A DNA stretch of 12,611 nt from JARRQB01 sp965368585 (lineage in GTDB: Bacteria > Pseudomonadota > Gammaproteobacteria > Chromatiales > Chromatiaceae): the NCBI GenBank assembly GCA_965368585.1, contig CBDUNM010000148.1:1-12611 (forward strand), given 5' to 3'. Each line of letters opens with the position of its first letter. The first letter of the stretch is position 1. Shown here in pieces: positions 1 to 6,048 of the stretch. The position numbers and the translations under genes are program-made. Under the pieces are notes generated by a model. It saw only the letters and a program-made list of their open reading frames with translations. It was not told where the DNA came from and did not search any database.

Positions 1-359
1 GGTTCGATACTCGGATAGCCCTGCGCCGACAACAACCCCAGTGTGTACCGCCCTCGTCCTGATCGCAATGTGACCTTGTCGCCCTCGACTTTTGCCGTGA
101 TATCGGCGTCTTCGGGTAACGCTTTGCAGATATCCAACAACTTGCGGGCCGGTATCGTAAATTCCATTTCACCGTCGGAGCTCGCCACGGCACGCGTGCG
201 CAGTTGCACTTCGAGATCCGTCGCCGTGAGATCGATATGGTTTTCTCGCGCAGCAATGAGCACATTGGCCAGGATCGGCATTGTTTGGCGACGTTCAACG
301 ACTCCACTGATCTGCAACAGGGGCTTCAGGAGATCGTCTCGAGTTGTCTTGATCATCAT
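1..359 (-). CDS. dnaN: DNA polymerase III beta sliding clamp, N-terminal part (cut by window edge)
   Basis: This is the ring-shaped clamp that tethers DNA polymerase III to DNA. Only the first 119 codons are present; the gene runs off the left edge. The translation begins MMIKTTRDDLLKPLLQISG and contains RQTMPILANVLI, LTATDLEVQL, IPARKLLDICKALPE and LRSGRGRYTLG, matching domain 1 of E. coli DnaN in order and spacing. Two adjacent ATG codons (359 and 356) could start it; the first aligns with E. coli Met1 when the R-x-x-L-L residues are matched. An AGGA-like ribosome site lies about 11 bases upstream. The gene is downstream of dnaA on the same strand, but the putative origin (360-589) separates them, so dnaN may have its own promoter in the AT-rich DNA. 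The family call is very secure. Confidence 0.96.
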   Translation of the reverse strand, partial: MMIKTTRDDLLKPLLQISGVVERRQTMPILANVLIAARENHIDLTATDLEVQLRTRAVASSDGEMEFTIPARKLLDICKALPEDADITAKVEGDKVTLRSGRGRYTLGLLSAQGYPSIE

Positions 360-434
360 GGTTCGTGGTTCCTGCTTAGTAATAGTTTTTATTTTTTAGA
401 AAAATCTTATATCTATTATTAGCACCCGCATAAT

Positions 435-443
435 TGAGGATAA
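435..443 (-). promoter_or_regulatory. DnaA box, R1-like (one mismatch)
   Basis: On the minus strand it reads TTATCCTCA, one base from the consensus TTATCCACA. Its orientation and its 12-base distance from the 13-mer-like block match the R1 box of E. coli oriC, and it is followed by C as in R1. It would be the box that anchors DnaA next to the unwinding element. Confidence 0.6.
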
Positions 444-475
444 CTATGTAAAATCCTTTTAATTTCATATAGTTA
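441..475. repeat. AT-rich inverted repeat inside the putative origin
   Basis: TAACTAT (441-447) and ATAGTTA (469-475) are perfect 7-base inverted copies separated by 21 AT-rich bases. The left arm overlaps the end of the R1-like DnaA box. It may be a binding site for an origin protein or simply chance in AT-rich DNA; it has no U-tract that would make it a terminator. Confidence 0.35.
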
Positions 476-534
476 TATTTAATTATGGCGTTGCTAAACC
501 TGAGGTAAAGCGTCCGCAAACCCTGTCTGTGTTT

Positions 535-543
535 TGTGGATAA
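535..543 (-). promoter_or_regulatory. DnaA box, perfect consensus
   Basis: The plus strand reads TGTGGATAA, so the minus strand carries an exact TTATCCACA. It has the same orientation as the 435-443 box and lies 47 bases beyond the dnaA stop. It is a high-affinity site by consensus and the strongest single indicator of the origin. Confidence 0.85.
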
Positions 544-580
544 GTAGCCCCACCCAATGCGGCGGCAAACTTCGCACAGG

Positions 581-589
581 TTATCCCCA
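581..589 (+). promoter_or_regulatory. DnaA box, R4-like (one mismatch)
   Basis: It reads TTATCCCCA on the plus strand, one base from consensus, and points opposite to the other two boxes, as R4 does relative to R1 in E. coli. It ends one base before the dnaA stop codon and marks the right edge of the origin region. Confidence 0.55.
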
Positions 590-1957
590 TCAGTGACTCA
601 GTATTCTCAACAGGTTGTTAAAGTCTTCACCAACCCTCGCATCCGTTTCGCGCAGTTGTGTAATCTTAGTCGTCGCATATAGTACTGTCGTGTGATCGCG
701 GCCGCCGAAGGCATCACCGATCTCAGGTAAACTATGGTGGGTCAGTTCCCGAGCCAGGGTCATGGCAATTTGACGTGGTCTTGCGATCATTCGGCTGCGT
801 TTGGGCGATAGCAGATCGGCCACTCGAATCTTGTAGTACTCGGCCACCGTCTTTTGGATGTTTTCGACCGTGATCTGTTTGTCCTGGGCGGCAATCATGT
901 CGCGCAAGGCATCCTTGGCAAAGTCCAGCGTAATGGGGCGCCCGGTAAAATCGGCGTTGGCGATAATCCGCCGTAGTGCGCCCTCGAGTTCGCGGATATT
1001 GGAACGTACACGTTTACCCACGAAGAAGGCGACTTCGTTCGGCATATCAACGTTGAACAACTGCAGCGCCTTGCTTTTCAGTATCGCCACCCGCGTCTCC
1101 AGGTCTGGTGGCTCGATGGCTACTGTCAGTCCCCAGCCGAAGCGAGATTTCAGCCGGTCTTCCAGTCCGTCGACCTCTTTCGGGAAGCGGTCGCTAGTCA
1201 GAATAATCTGCTGCTGCGATTCGAACAGCGCGTTGAAGGTATGGAAGAATTCTTCCTGAGATCGCTCTTTACCCGCGAAGAACTGAACATCGTCGATCAG
1301 CAAGGCGTTTACGCTGCGCATCCTGCGCTTGAAGTCATCGATGGTACCGTGCTGCAAGGCCTTGACCATTTCCGCGACGAATCCTTCTGAATGCAGATAG
1401 ACTACTCTCGCATTCTCGTTGCGATCAGCAATCAGATTGCCAATGGCGTGCATCAGATGCGTTTTACCCAAACCGACGCCGCCGTAGATGAAGAGCGGGT
1501 TGTACACGCGTCCCGGATTTGAACCGATCTGCATTCCAGCCGCGCGCGCGAGTTGATTAGACTTTCCTTCAACGAAACTCTCGAAGGAAAATTCTCGGTT
1601 GACGCGTGACACACCGCCGCTATTCATGGCGACTGACGCTGCCGGCGTATTCCTGTTTATCGCGACTGGTTGCGCATTCGACATGGCGGCATCTCCCCTT
1701 GCCGGAAGGTTCCTTACCGGCGCGCTACCGATCTCCAGCGACACAACGAGGTGGGTTGCGCCGGGGATTTCGGTGATCAATTCGTTAAGACGATCGAGGT
1801 AGTGCTGAGTAACCCAATCGAGCACAAACGAGTTGGGAGCCAACAAGCGTAAACGGCCGTTTTCTTGAATAGGGTGTAGCGGGCGAATCCAGGTGCTCAA
1901 CTGTTGCGCGGAAAGTTCGTTCCCCAATCGATCGAGACAGTGTTTCCAGATGTCCAC
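590..1957 (-). CDS. dnaA: Chromosomal replication initiator protein DnaA
   Basis: DnaA is the AAA+ ATPase that binds DnaA boxes, opens oriC and loads the DnaB helicase. I place the start at GTG 1957 because the protein then begins VDIWKHCLDRLGNELS, aligning with SLWQQCLARLQDELPA of E. coli; the open frame continues 32 codons further upstream without family similarity. An AGAAGG ribosome site lies about 12 bases before the GTG. The length is 455 residues (E. coli 467). Domain I is residues 1 to about 80 (WIRPL, LAPNSFVLDWV). A short linker follows. The AAA+ domain has Walker A GLGKTH with Lys165 and Walker B IDDVQ with Asp222-Asp223. The C-terminal DNA-binding domain carries the signature GGRDHTTVLYA around His422. 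A perfect DnaA box at 2171-2179, about 213 bases upstream, suggests autoregulation. Nothing is missing or broken. Confidence 0.98.
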   Translation of the reverse strand: MDIWKHCLDRLGNELSAQQLSTWIRPLHPIQENGRLRLLAPNSFVLDWVTQHYLDRLNELITEIPGATHLVVSLEIGSAPVRNLPARGDAAMSNAQPVAINRNTPAASVAMNSGGVSRVNREFSFESFVEGKSNQLARAAGMQIGSNPGRVYNPLFIYGGVGLGKTHLMHAIGNLIADRNENARVVYLHSEGFVAEMVKALQHGTIDDFKRRMRSVNALLIDDVQFFAGKERSQEEFFHTFNALFESQQQIILTSDRFPKEVDGLEDRLKSRFGWGLTVAIEPPDLETRVAILKSKALQLFNVDMPNEVAFFVGKRVRSNIRELEGALRRIIANADFTGRPITLDFAKDALRDMIAAQDKQITVENIQKTVAEYYKIRVADLLSPKRSRMIARPRQIAMTLARELTHHSLPEIGDAFGGRDHTTVLYATTKITQLRETDARVGEDFNNLLRILSH

Positions 1958-2170
1958 GTATTTTATTAGCCTTCTCGGATCTGCGAGCCGTACCAAACGG
2001 GTTTCTCCAGAACGAAAGAAACCCAGTAACGCTGTTTGACAACAGCATCGCAAATGAAATATTTGACTTTGGTTTTATTGCGGCGGTCGGCCCCAAGCCG
2101 GTCGACGGCGTGGAACAGTGCCCGGTTACCAACCCCCCTTTGCGCTACAGTCTACCCCCTTGGTAGCGAC

Positions 2171-2179
2171 TTATCCACA
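2171..2179 (+). promoter_or_regulatory. DnaA box upstream of dnaA, perfect consensus
   Basis: This is an exact TTATCCACA on the plus strand, about 213 bases upstream of the dnaA GTG start and about 35 bases from an AT-rich block. In other bacteria a box in the dnaA promoter region mediates DnaA autorepression. It could also belong to a second unwinding site. Confidence 0.8.
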
Positions 2180-2274
2180 ACCGTCACCGTAGTCGTCGAA
2201 TATTCGTAAGTTGCATATTTTTATATATAAATCAGTAGCATGACTAATTATTAATGGCACGGAAGGAGCGTCGA

Positions 2275-2303
2275 TTGACAACGATCACGGATTCCCTTAG
2301 TGT
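2275..2303 (+). promoter_or_regulatory. Probable sigma-70 promoter for rpmH-rnpA
   Basis: A perfect -35 TTGACA (2275-2280) is followed after 17 bases by TAGTGT (2298-2303), which keeps the three most conserved -10 positions (T1, A2, T6). Transcription would start near 2310, giving an rpmH leader of about 60 bases. Strong transcription is expected for a ribosomal protein gene. The weak -10 is the main uncertainty. Confidence 0.5.
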
Positions 2304-2372
2304 TACGCGCTTTTCGTCAGCCGGTCAAAACAACCGCGCTAATTTGCTCACGCTTTTGTTGGGAACTGACCC

Positions 2373-2510
2373 ATGAAACGCACTTTTCAACCGAGTCGTC
2401 TCAAGCGCGCCCGAAACCACGGTTTCCGCGCCCGCATGGCCACCAAAAATGGCCGTAAAGTCATCAATGCCCGTCGCGCCCGTGGTCGGCTGCGGCTGTC
2501 GCCACAATAA
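2373..2510 (+). CDS. rpmH: 50S ribosomal protein L34
   Basis: L34 is a small basic protein of the large ribosomal subunit. The 45-residue product begins MKRTFQPSRLKRARNHGFRA and continues with RMATKNGRKV, near-identical to the invariant core of bacterial L34 (46 residues in E. coli). A GGGA ribosome site lies 8 bases before the ATG. The rnpA start follows 12 bases after the stop, the classic rpmH-rnpA pair. The open frame on the opposite strand here is only its shadow. Confidence 0.97.
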   Translation: MKRTFQPSRLKRARNHGFRARMATKNGRKVINARRARGRLRLSPQ

Positions 2511-2522
2511 ACACCGGACGGT

Positions 2523-2906
2523 TTGGACGCGCCTGATTGTGCCTTTCCGCGTGGCGCGCGGCTGCTGACTGAGGATCAGTTCCGGCAGGTCTTCAACCAG
2601 TCGGAACGTTCCAGCGACAAGTGTTTTACCGTCTTAGCGCGTGATAACGGCGGTAAGCCATCCCGACTGGGACTGGCCATCGCCAAGAAGCATCTTCGCC
2701 GATCGGTCGATCGCAACCGGGTCAAACGAATCACCCGCGAAAGCTATCGCGTGATTCGCGGCCGGGCACATGGAATCGATTTTGTCGTACTCGCCCGCAA
2801 CGGCACGGGTCGTTGTGAAAACGCGTTACTGTACGCGTCCTTGATTCGGCACTGGCAGCGCCTAATCGCGAAGGTCGGACATGACAGTGTGTCTTGTGTC
2901 CTTTAA
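2523..2906 (+). CDS. rnpA: Ribonuclease P protein component (C5 protein)
   Basis: RnpA binds the RNase P RNA and helps it cleave 5' leaders from precursor tRNAs. The 127-residue product contains FPRGARLLTEDQFRQVF near its N-terminus, then RLGLAIAKKHLRR and the RNA-binding signature RNRVKRITRESYR, then DFVVLAR, all in the family order (E. coli 119 residues). The only usable start is TTG at 2523. The frame is closed by the rpmH stop just upstream, and no ATG or GTG occurs before the conserved FPR-x-x-RLL. Such a weak start and the weak upstream ribosome site fit the low RnpA-to-L34 ratio expected when the two are co-transcribed. A TAA ends it 49 bases before yidC, leaving no room for yidD. Confidence 0.95.
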   Translation: MDAPDCAFPRGARLLTEDQFRQVFNQSERSSDKCFTVLARDNGGKPSRLGLAIAKKHLRRSVDRNRVKRITRESYRVIRGRAHGIDFVVLARNGTGRCENALLYASLIRHWQRLIAKVGHDSVSCVL

Positions 2907-2955
2907 ACTGCCGCGCTCCAAGTAGTCTTCCACTAAAAAAGCACAAACGCTCGCC

Positions 2956-4617
2956 ATGGACAACGTTCGCCTGTTCCTGTTTCTCGGTCTCGCTTTTACG
3001 GGCATGCTCATCTGGCAGGCTTGGCAACAAGACTACGGGAGACCGCAGGTCGTCCAGCAACCCCCGACGGTGGGCGTGGAAGTAACGCCGTCCACGCAAG
3101 GCGCCGATACCCCCACGCCTCCAGCGGTACCCGAAATGACCAGCGACGACGTCGCGGCGTTGCCCAATGAAGCGACGGCAGCGCAGGCTAGGTGGATCGA
3201 AGTGGTGACGGATACCTTGCGCCTGCAAATCGACACCCGCGGCGCCACCATCGTGTCGGCCGAACTGCAGGAGTACCCGCTTTCAATCGACCAACGGGAC
3301 AAGAATTTCACGCTGTTGTCGACCGACCAGGATTTCTTCATTGCCCAATCAGGGTTGTTGTCCGGTGAAACCGAGCGTGCGCCTACCCATCAGGCGGTCT
3401 ACGCTTCCGCGCAGAATCGCTACGACCTCGCGCCCGGTGAAGATCGTTTGGTGGTGGATTTCTCCTGGACCGGTCCCAGCGGCGAACAGGTTATCAAGCG
3501 CTACCGGTTTACCCGCGGCACCCACCGCGTCGAGTTGGAACATATTGTCACCAACGGCGGCAGCGAGCCATGGTCCGGTGGAGAATACCGGCAATTGCAG
3601 CGTACCGAACCGCAGGGAAACGGCACCGGCAGCGCTTTCATGTATACCTATACGGGTGGTGTGATTTACAGTCCGGACGAAAAATACCAGAAGTACTCGT
3701 TCGAAGACCTCGCCTCGGGCAAACTCAATCGTGAAGTGACGGGAGGGTGGATCGCGATGATCGAGCACTACTTCCTCGCCGCTCTCGTTCCACCTCCCGC
3801 TACGGCGGTGCAGTTCGAGGGTCAACAGGTCGGCGGCGGTCGATACCTCATTCGCTATAAATCCAAAGGCGTCACTGTCGCGCCTGGCGAATCCCACACC
3901 TTTGCGGGTTCGCTCTGGTTGGGTCCGAAATCACAAAGCGAATTGGCCGAAATTGCACCGGGCCTCGATCTGACGGTCGACTACGGCTGGCTGACCGTTC
4001 TCGCGCAGCCCATGTGGTGGGTTCTTGAATGGATTCACGACATCGTCAAGAACTGGGGCTGGACCATTATCATCTTCACCGTTCTCATCAAGCTGGTGTT
4101 TTTCAAACTGTCTGAGACCAGCTATCGCTCTATGGCCAATATGCGCAAGCTTGCTCCCCGCATGCAGGCGTTGAAAGACCGGTACGGCGACGACAAGCAG
4201 CGCATGCAGCAGGCGATGATGGAGATGTATAAAAAGGAAAAGATCAACCCGTTGGGCGGTTGCCTGCCGATGTTGATCCAGATTCCCTTCTTCATTGCCC
4301 TGTACTGGGTGTTACTGGAAAGTGTCGAGTTGCGTCAGGCACCCTGGATACTCTGGATCAACGACTTGTCGGTCAAGGACCCGTACTTCGTGTTGCCTGT
4401 GCTGATGGGTGCGACCATGGTCGTGCAGCAGAAGCTCAATCCGGCCCCGCCTGATCCAATGCAGGCCAAGATTATGATGGCGCTGCCATTTGTGTTCACG
4501 GCAATGTTTGCGTTCTTCCCGTCAGGTCTGGTCTTGTACTGGTTTACCAATAACCTGCTCTCGATTGCGCAGCAATGGGTTATTACGCGGCGCATCGAGC
4601 AGGGTGCAAAGGCCTGA
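2956..4617 (+). CDS. yidC: Membrane protein insertase YidC
   Basis: YidC inserts and folds inner-membrane proteins, alone or with SecYEG. The 553-residue length matches E. coli (548). Membrane segment 1 is near residues 4-21 (RLFLFLGLAFTGMLIWQAW), followed by a low-complexity Pro/Thr linker and the large periplasmic P1 domain to about residue 345 (SPDEKYQKYSFED, GGWIAMIEHYF). The conserved five-segment insertase core follows (DLTVDYGWLTVLAQPMW, DDKQRMQQAMMEMYKKEK, NPLGGCLPMLIQIPFFIALY, FPSGLVLYW). The positively charged groove residue, Arg366 in E. coli, is Lys379 here, which as I recall is common in non-enteric gammaproteobacteria. The C-terminal tail is short. No clear ribosome site precedes the ATG, but the N-terminal match to E. 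coli (MDxxR...IWQAW) fixes the start. It sits between rnpA and mnmE as is typical, but without yidD. Confidence 0.98.
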   Translation: MDNVRLFLFLGLAFTGMLIWQAWQQDYGRPQVVQQPPTVGVEVTPSTQGADTPTPPAVPEMTSDDVAALPNEATAAQARWIEVVTDTLRLQIDTRGATIVSAELQEYPLSIDQRDKNFTLLSTDQDFFIAQSGLLSGETERAPTHQAVYASAQNRYDLAPGEDRLVVDFSWTGPSGEQVIKRYRFTRGTHRVELEHIVTNGGSEPWSGGEYRQLQRTEPQGNGTGSAFMYTYTGGVIYSPDEKYQKYSFEDLASGKLNREVTGGWIAMIEHYFLAALVPPPATAVQFEGQQVGGGRYLIRYKSKGVTVAPGESHTFAGSLWLGPKSQSELAEIAPGLDLTVDYGWLTVLAQPMWWVLEWIHDIVKNWGWTIIIFTVLIKLVFFKLSETSYRSMANMRKLAPRMQALKDRYGDDKQRMQQAMMEMYKKEKINPLGGCLPMLIQIPFFIALYWVLLESVELRQAPWILWINDLSVKDPYFVLPVLMGATMVVQQKLNPAPPDPMQAKIMMALPFVFTAMFAFFPSGLVLYWFTNNLLSIAQQWVITRRIEQGAKA

Positions 4618-4664
4618 CGGGCCAACGTCCAGGCCTGGCCGCTCGCCGTCTGTTGGGACCTGCT

Positions 4665-6044
4665 ATGTCATGCTACAGCGACGACGCGCGTCCTGCTTTG
4701 CCTGTCACGGACACTATCGCCGCTATTGCCACGCCGCCGGGACGCGGCGGCATCGGTGTGCTGCGTGTTTCCGGATCACAGTGCACGGGCATTGCCCAGG
4801 CCCTGCTCGGGCGACTGCCGCGCGCTCGCGAGGCGGTTTTTACCGCGTTTAGAGACGCCGGGGGCGAGGCCATAGACCGCGGAATCGCTCTGTATTTCGC
4901 CGCGCCGCGTTCGTTTACTGGCGAGGACGTGCTGGAATTGCAGGGTCATGGTGGACCGGTGGTCATGGATATGCTGCTCGCGCGAGTACTCGCCTTAGGG
5001 GCGCGCGGCGCTCGTCCTGGTGAGTTCAGCGAACGCGCTTTTCTCAACGACAAACTGGATCTGGTACAAGCGGAAGCGATCGCCGATCTGGTCGACAGCG
5101 AAACCGCCGCCGCGGCGCGTCTGGCCAGCCGTACCCTGCAGGGCGAATTCTCGAACCGTGTGCACGTTCTGGTTGATCGGTTGATCGAACTGCGCATGTA
5201 TGTCGAAGCCGCGATCGATTTCCCTGAAGAGGAAGTCGATTTCCTCGCGGATTCAAAAGTAAGCGCACACTTACAAGAAATCATTGAATCTGTTGACAGG
5301 GTCCGTGCGAGCGCAGCGATCGGACGGGTGATGCGAGACGGAATGACGCTGGTGATCGCAGGCTTACCCAACGCCGGCAAATCGAGCTTGCTAAATGCCC
5401 TGGCGGGAATTGAGGCAGCCATTGTGACCGAATTGCCGGGTACGACACGCGACGTGCTGCGAGAACGGATCCAGATCGACGGGATGCCGCTGCATCTGAT
5501 CGACACCGCCGGACTGCGAGAATCGGACGACCGGATTGAACGGGAAGGCGTGCGCCGTGCCAAGCTGGAGCTGGATCGTGCCGATCGGGTGCTATGGGTG
5601 TTCGATGCGGCGAACGATCCGCAACACCGCACCTTCGATCCGCAGCACCTGCCCGAGCGAGTGCCGGTGACCTTCATCCGCAACAAGATTGATTTAACCG
5701 ACGAACGACCTGTACTGCGCGAGACCGCCGCCGGCCCGGAAATCGGGGTTTCCGCGCGCGACGGTCTAGGGATCGAACAACTCAGAGATCACCTCAAAGC
5801 CTGTATGGGCTACGGCGGAAGTTCGGAGGGAGAATTCATCGCCCGTCGACGGCACCTGGACGCAATCGAACGGACGCAACAACACCTGGCGAGCGGCTAC
5901 GAGGCATTGGAGACCCGGCACGCGGGAGAGATACTGGCCGAGGAACTGCGTCTGGCGCAGGCCTGCCTCGCCGAAATCACCGGCGAGTTCAACGCCGATG
6001 ATTTGCTGGGTCAGATTTTCAGTTCCTTTTGTATCGGAAAGTAA
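4665..6044 (+). CDS. mnmE: tRNA modification GTPase MnmE (TrmE)
   Basis: MnmE works with MnmG to install carboxymethylaminomethyl groups at position 5 of wobble uridine 34 of certain tRNAs, using a formyl-tetrahydrofolate-derived carbon and GTP hydrolysis. I chose ATG 4665 because the preceding 30 codons of the open frame lack family similarity and GGGA lies 6 bases upstream. The protein is 459 residues (E. coli 454). The N-terminal folate-binding domain has DTIAAIATPPGRGGIGVLR and a GEFSERAFLNDKLDL segment. The inserted G domain has Walker A GLPNAGKSS (233-241), DTAGL (280-284) and NKID (340-343). The C-terminus is the invariant FCIGK with catalytic Cys456. It follows yidC by 47 bases and is probably co-transcribed with it. 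It converges on tgpA with only four bases between the stops. Confidence 0.98.
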   Translation: MSCYSDDARPALPVTDTIAAIATPPGRGGIGVLRVSGSQCTGIAQALLGRLPRAREAVFTAFRDAGGEAIDRGIALYFAAPRSFTGEDVLELQGHGGPVVMDMLLARVLALGARGARPGEFSERAFLNDKLDLVQAEAIADLVDSETAAAARLASRTLQGEFSNRVHVLVDRLIELRMYVEAAIDFPEEEVDFLADSKVSAHLQEIIESVDRVRASAAIGRVMRDGMTLVIAGLPNAGKSSLLNALAGIEAAIVTELPGTTRDVLRERIQIDGMPLHLIDTAGLRESDDRIEREGVRRAKLELDRADRVLWVFDAANDPQHRTFDPQHLPERVPVTFIRNKIDLTDERPVLRETAAGPEIGVSARDGLGIEQLRDHLKACMGYGGSSEGEFIARRRHLDAIERTQQHLASGYEALETRHAGEILAEELRLAQACLAEITGEFNADDLLGQIFSSFCIGK

Positions 6045-6048
6045 GTAT

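Larger units (their letters stand above)
376..485. other. Candidate DNA unwinding element, with an E. coli-like 13-mer at 410-422
   Basis: This is an AT-rich run containing several A and T tracts and no gene. The 13 bases at 410-422 read TATCTATTATTAG, compared with GATCTCTTATTAG, the right 13-mer of E. coli oriC where the helix first opens. The next 12 bases are more GC-rich and lead into the R1-like DnaA box at 435-443. Further T-rich sequence at 385-412 could supply additional loose 13-mer copies, but none matches as well. It lies only about 17 bases from the dnaN start, so a dnaN promoter may overlap it. Confidence 0.65.
360..589. other. oriC: Probable chromosomal replication origin (oriC) between dnaN and dnaA
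   Basis: This 230-base non-coding stretch has the parts expected of a bacterial oriC. Its left part (about 376-485) is extremely AT-rich; 381-420 has only four G/C in forty bases. Beside it are DnaA-box-like sites: 435-443 (one mismatch), 535-543 (perfect) and 581-589 (one mismatch). The block at 410-422 matches the right-hand 13-mer of E. coli oriC at 11 of 13 positions and sits 12 bases from the 435-443 box, against 13 bases between the corresponding elements in E. coli. The outer boxes point in opposite directions, like R1 and R4. There is no GATC site, unlike the enteric origin. Origin location next to dnaA is established for many bacteria; its function here is inferred from sequence only. 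I saw no convincing terminator or RNA gene in this stretch. Confidence 0.8.
1958..2372. promoter_or_regulatory. Divergent dnaA / rpmH control region
   Basis: This is 415 bases without a convincing gene between two divergent core genes. It holds a perfect DnaA box (2171-2179), a 10-base palindrome CGAATATTCG (2197-2206), an AT-rich block (about 2214-2256, including TTTATATATAA) and the probable rpmH promoter (2275-2303). A possible minus-strand -10, TATAAA on the complement of 2220-2225, could drive dnaA with a leader of about 250 bases, but no good -35 goes with it. In Pseudomonas the rpmH-dnaA interval carries an active origin, so a secondary origin role is conceivable. With only one box found, regulation of dnaA is the simpler reading. 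Confidence 0.6.

Noticed and set aside
43..422. Plus-strand frames at 43-399 and 204-422.
   Set aside because: They run antisense to the conserved dnaN start and into the AT-rich origin; no motifs support them.
376..443. Bacillus-type DnaA-trio repeats next to the R1-like box.
   Set aside because: The sequence after the box on the box-bearing strand does not show consecutive in-phase trios of the required strand and pattern; only isolated triplets fit.
2894..3085. Small plus-strand frame after rnpA as a possible yidD.
   Set aside because: Its 63 residues lack the YidD cysteine/proline signature and most of it overlaps the yidC N-terminus in another frame.
4946..5686. Minus-strand frame of 246 codons over mnmE.
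   Set aside because: The product is a Ser/Arg-rich low-complexity sequence antisense to a clear MnmE; it is a shadow.
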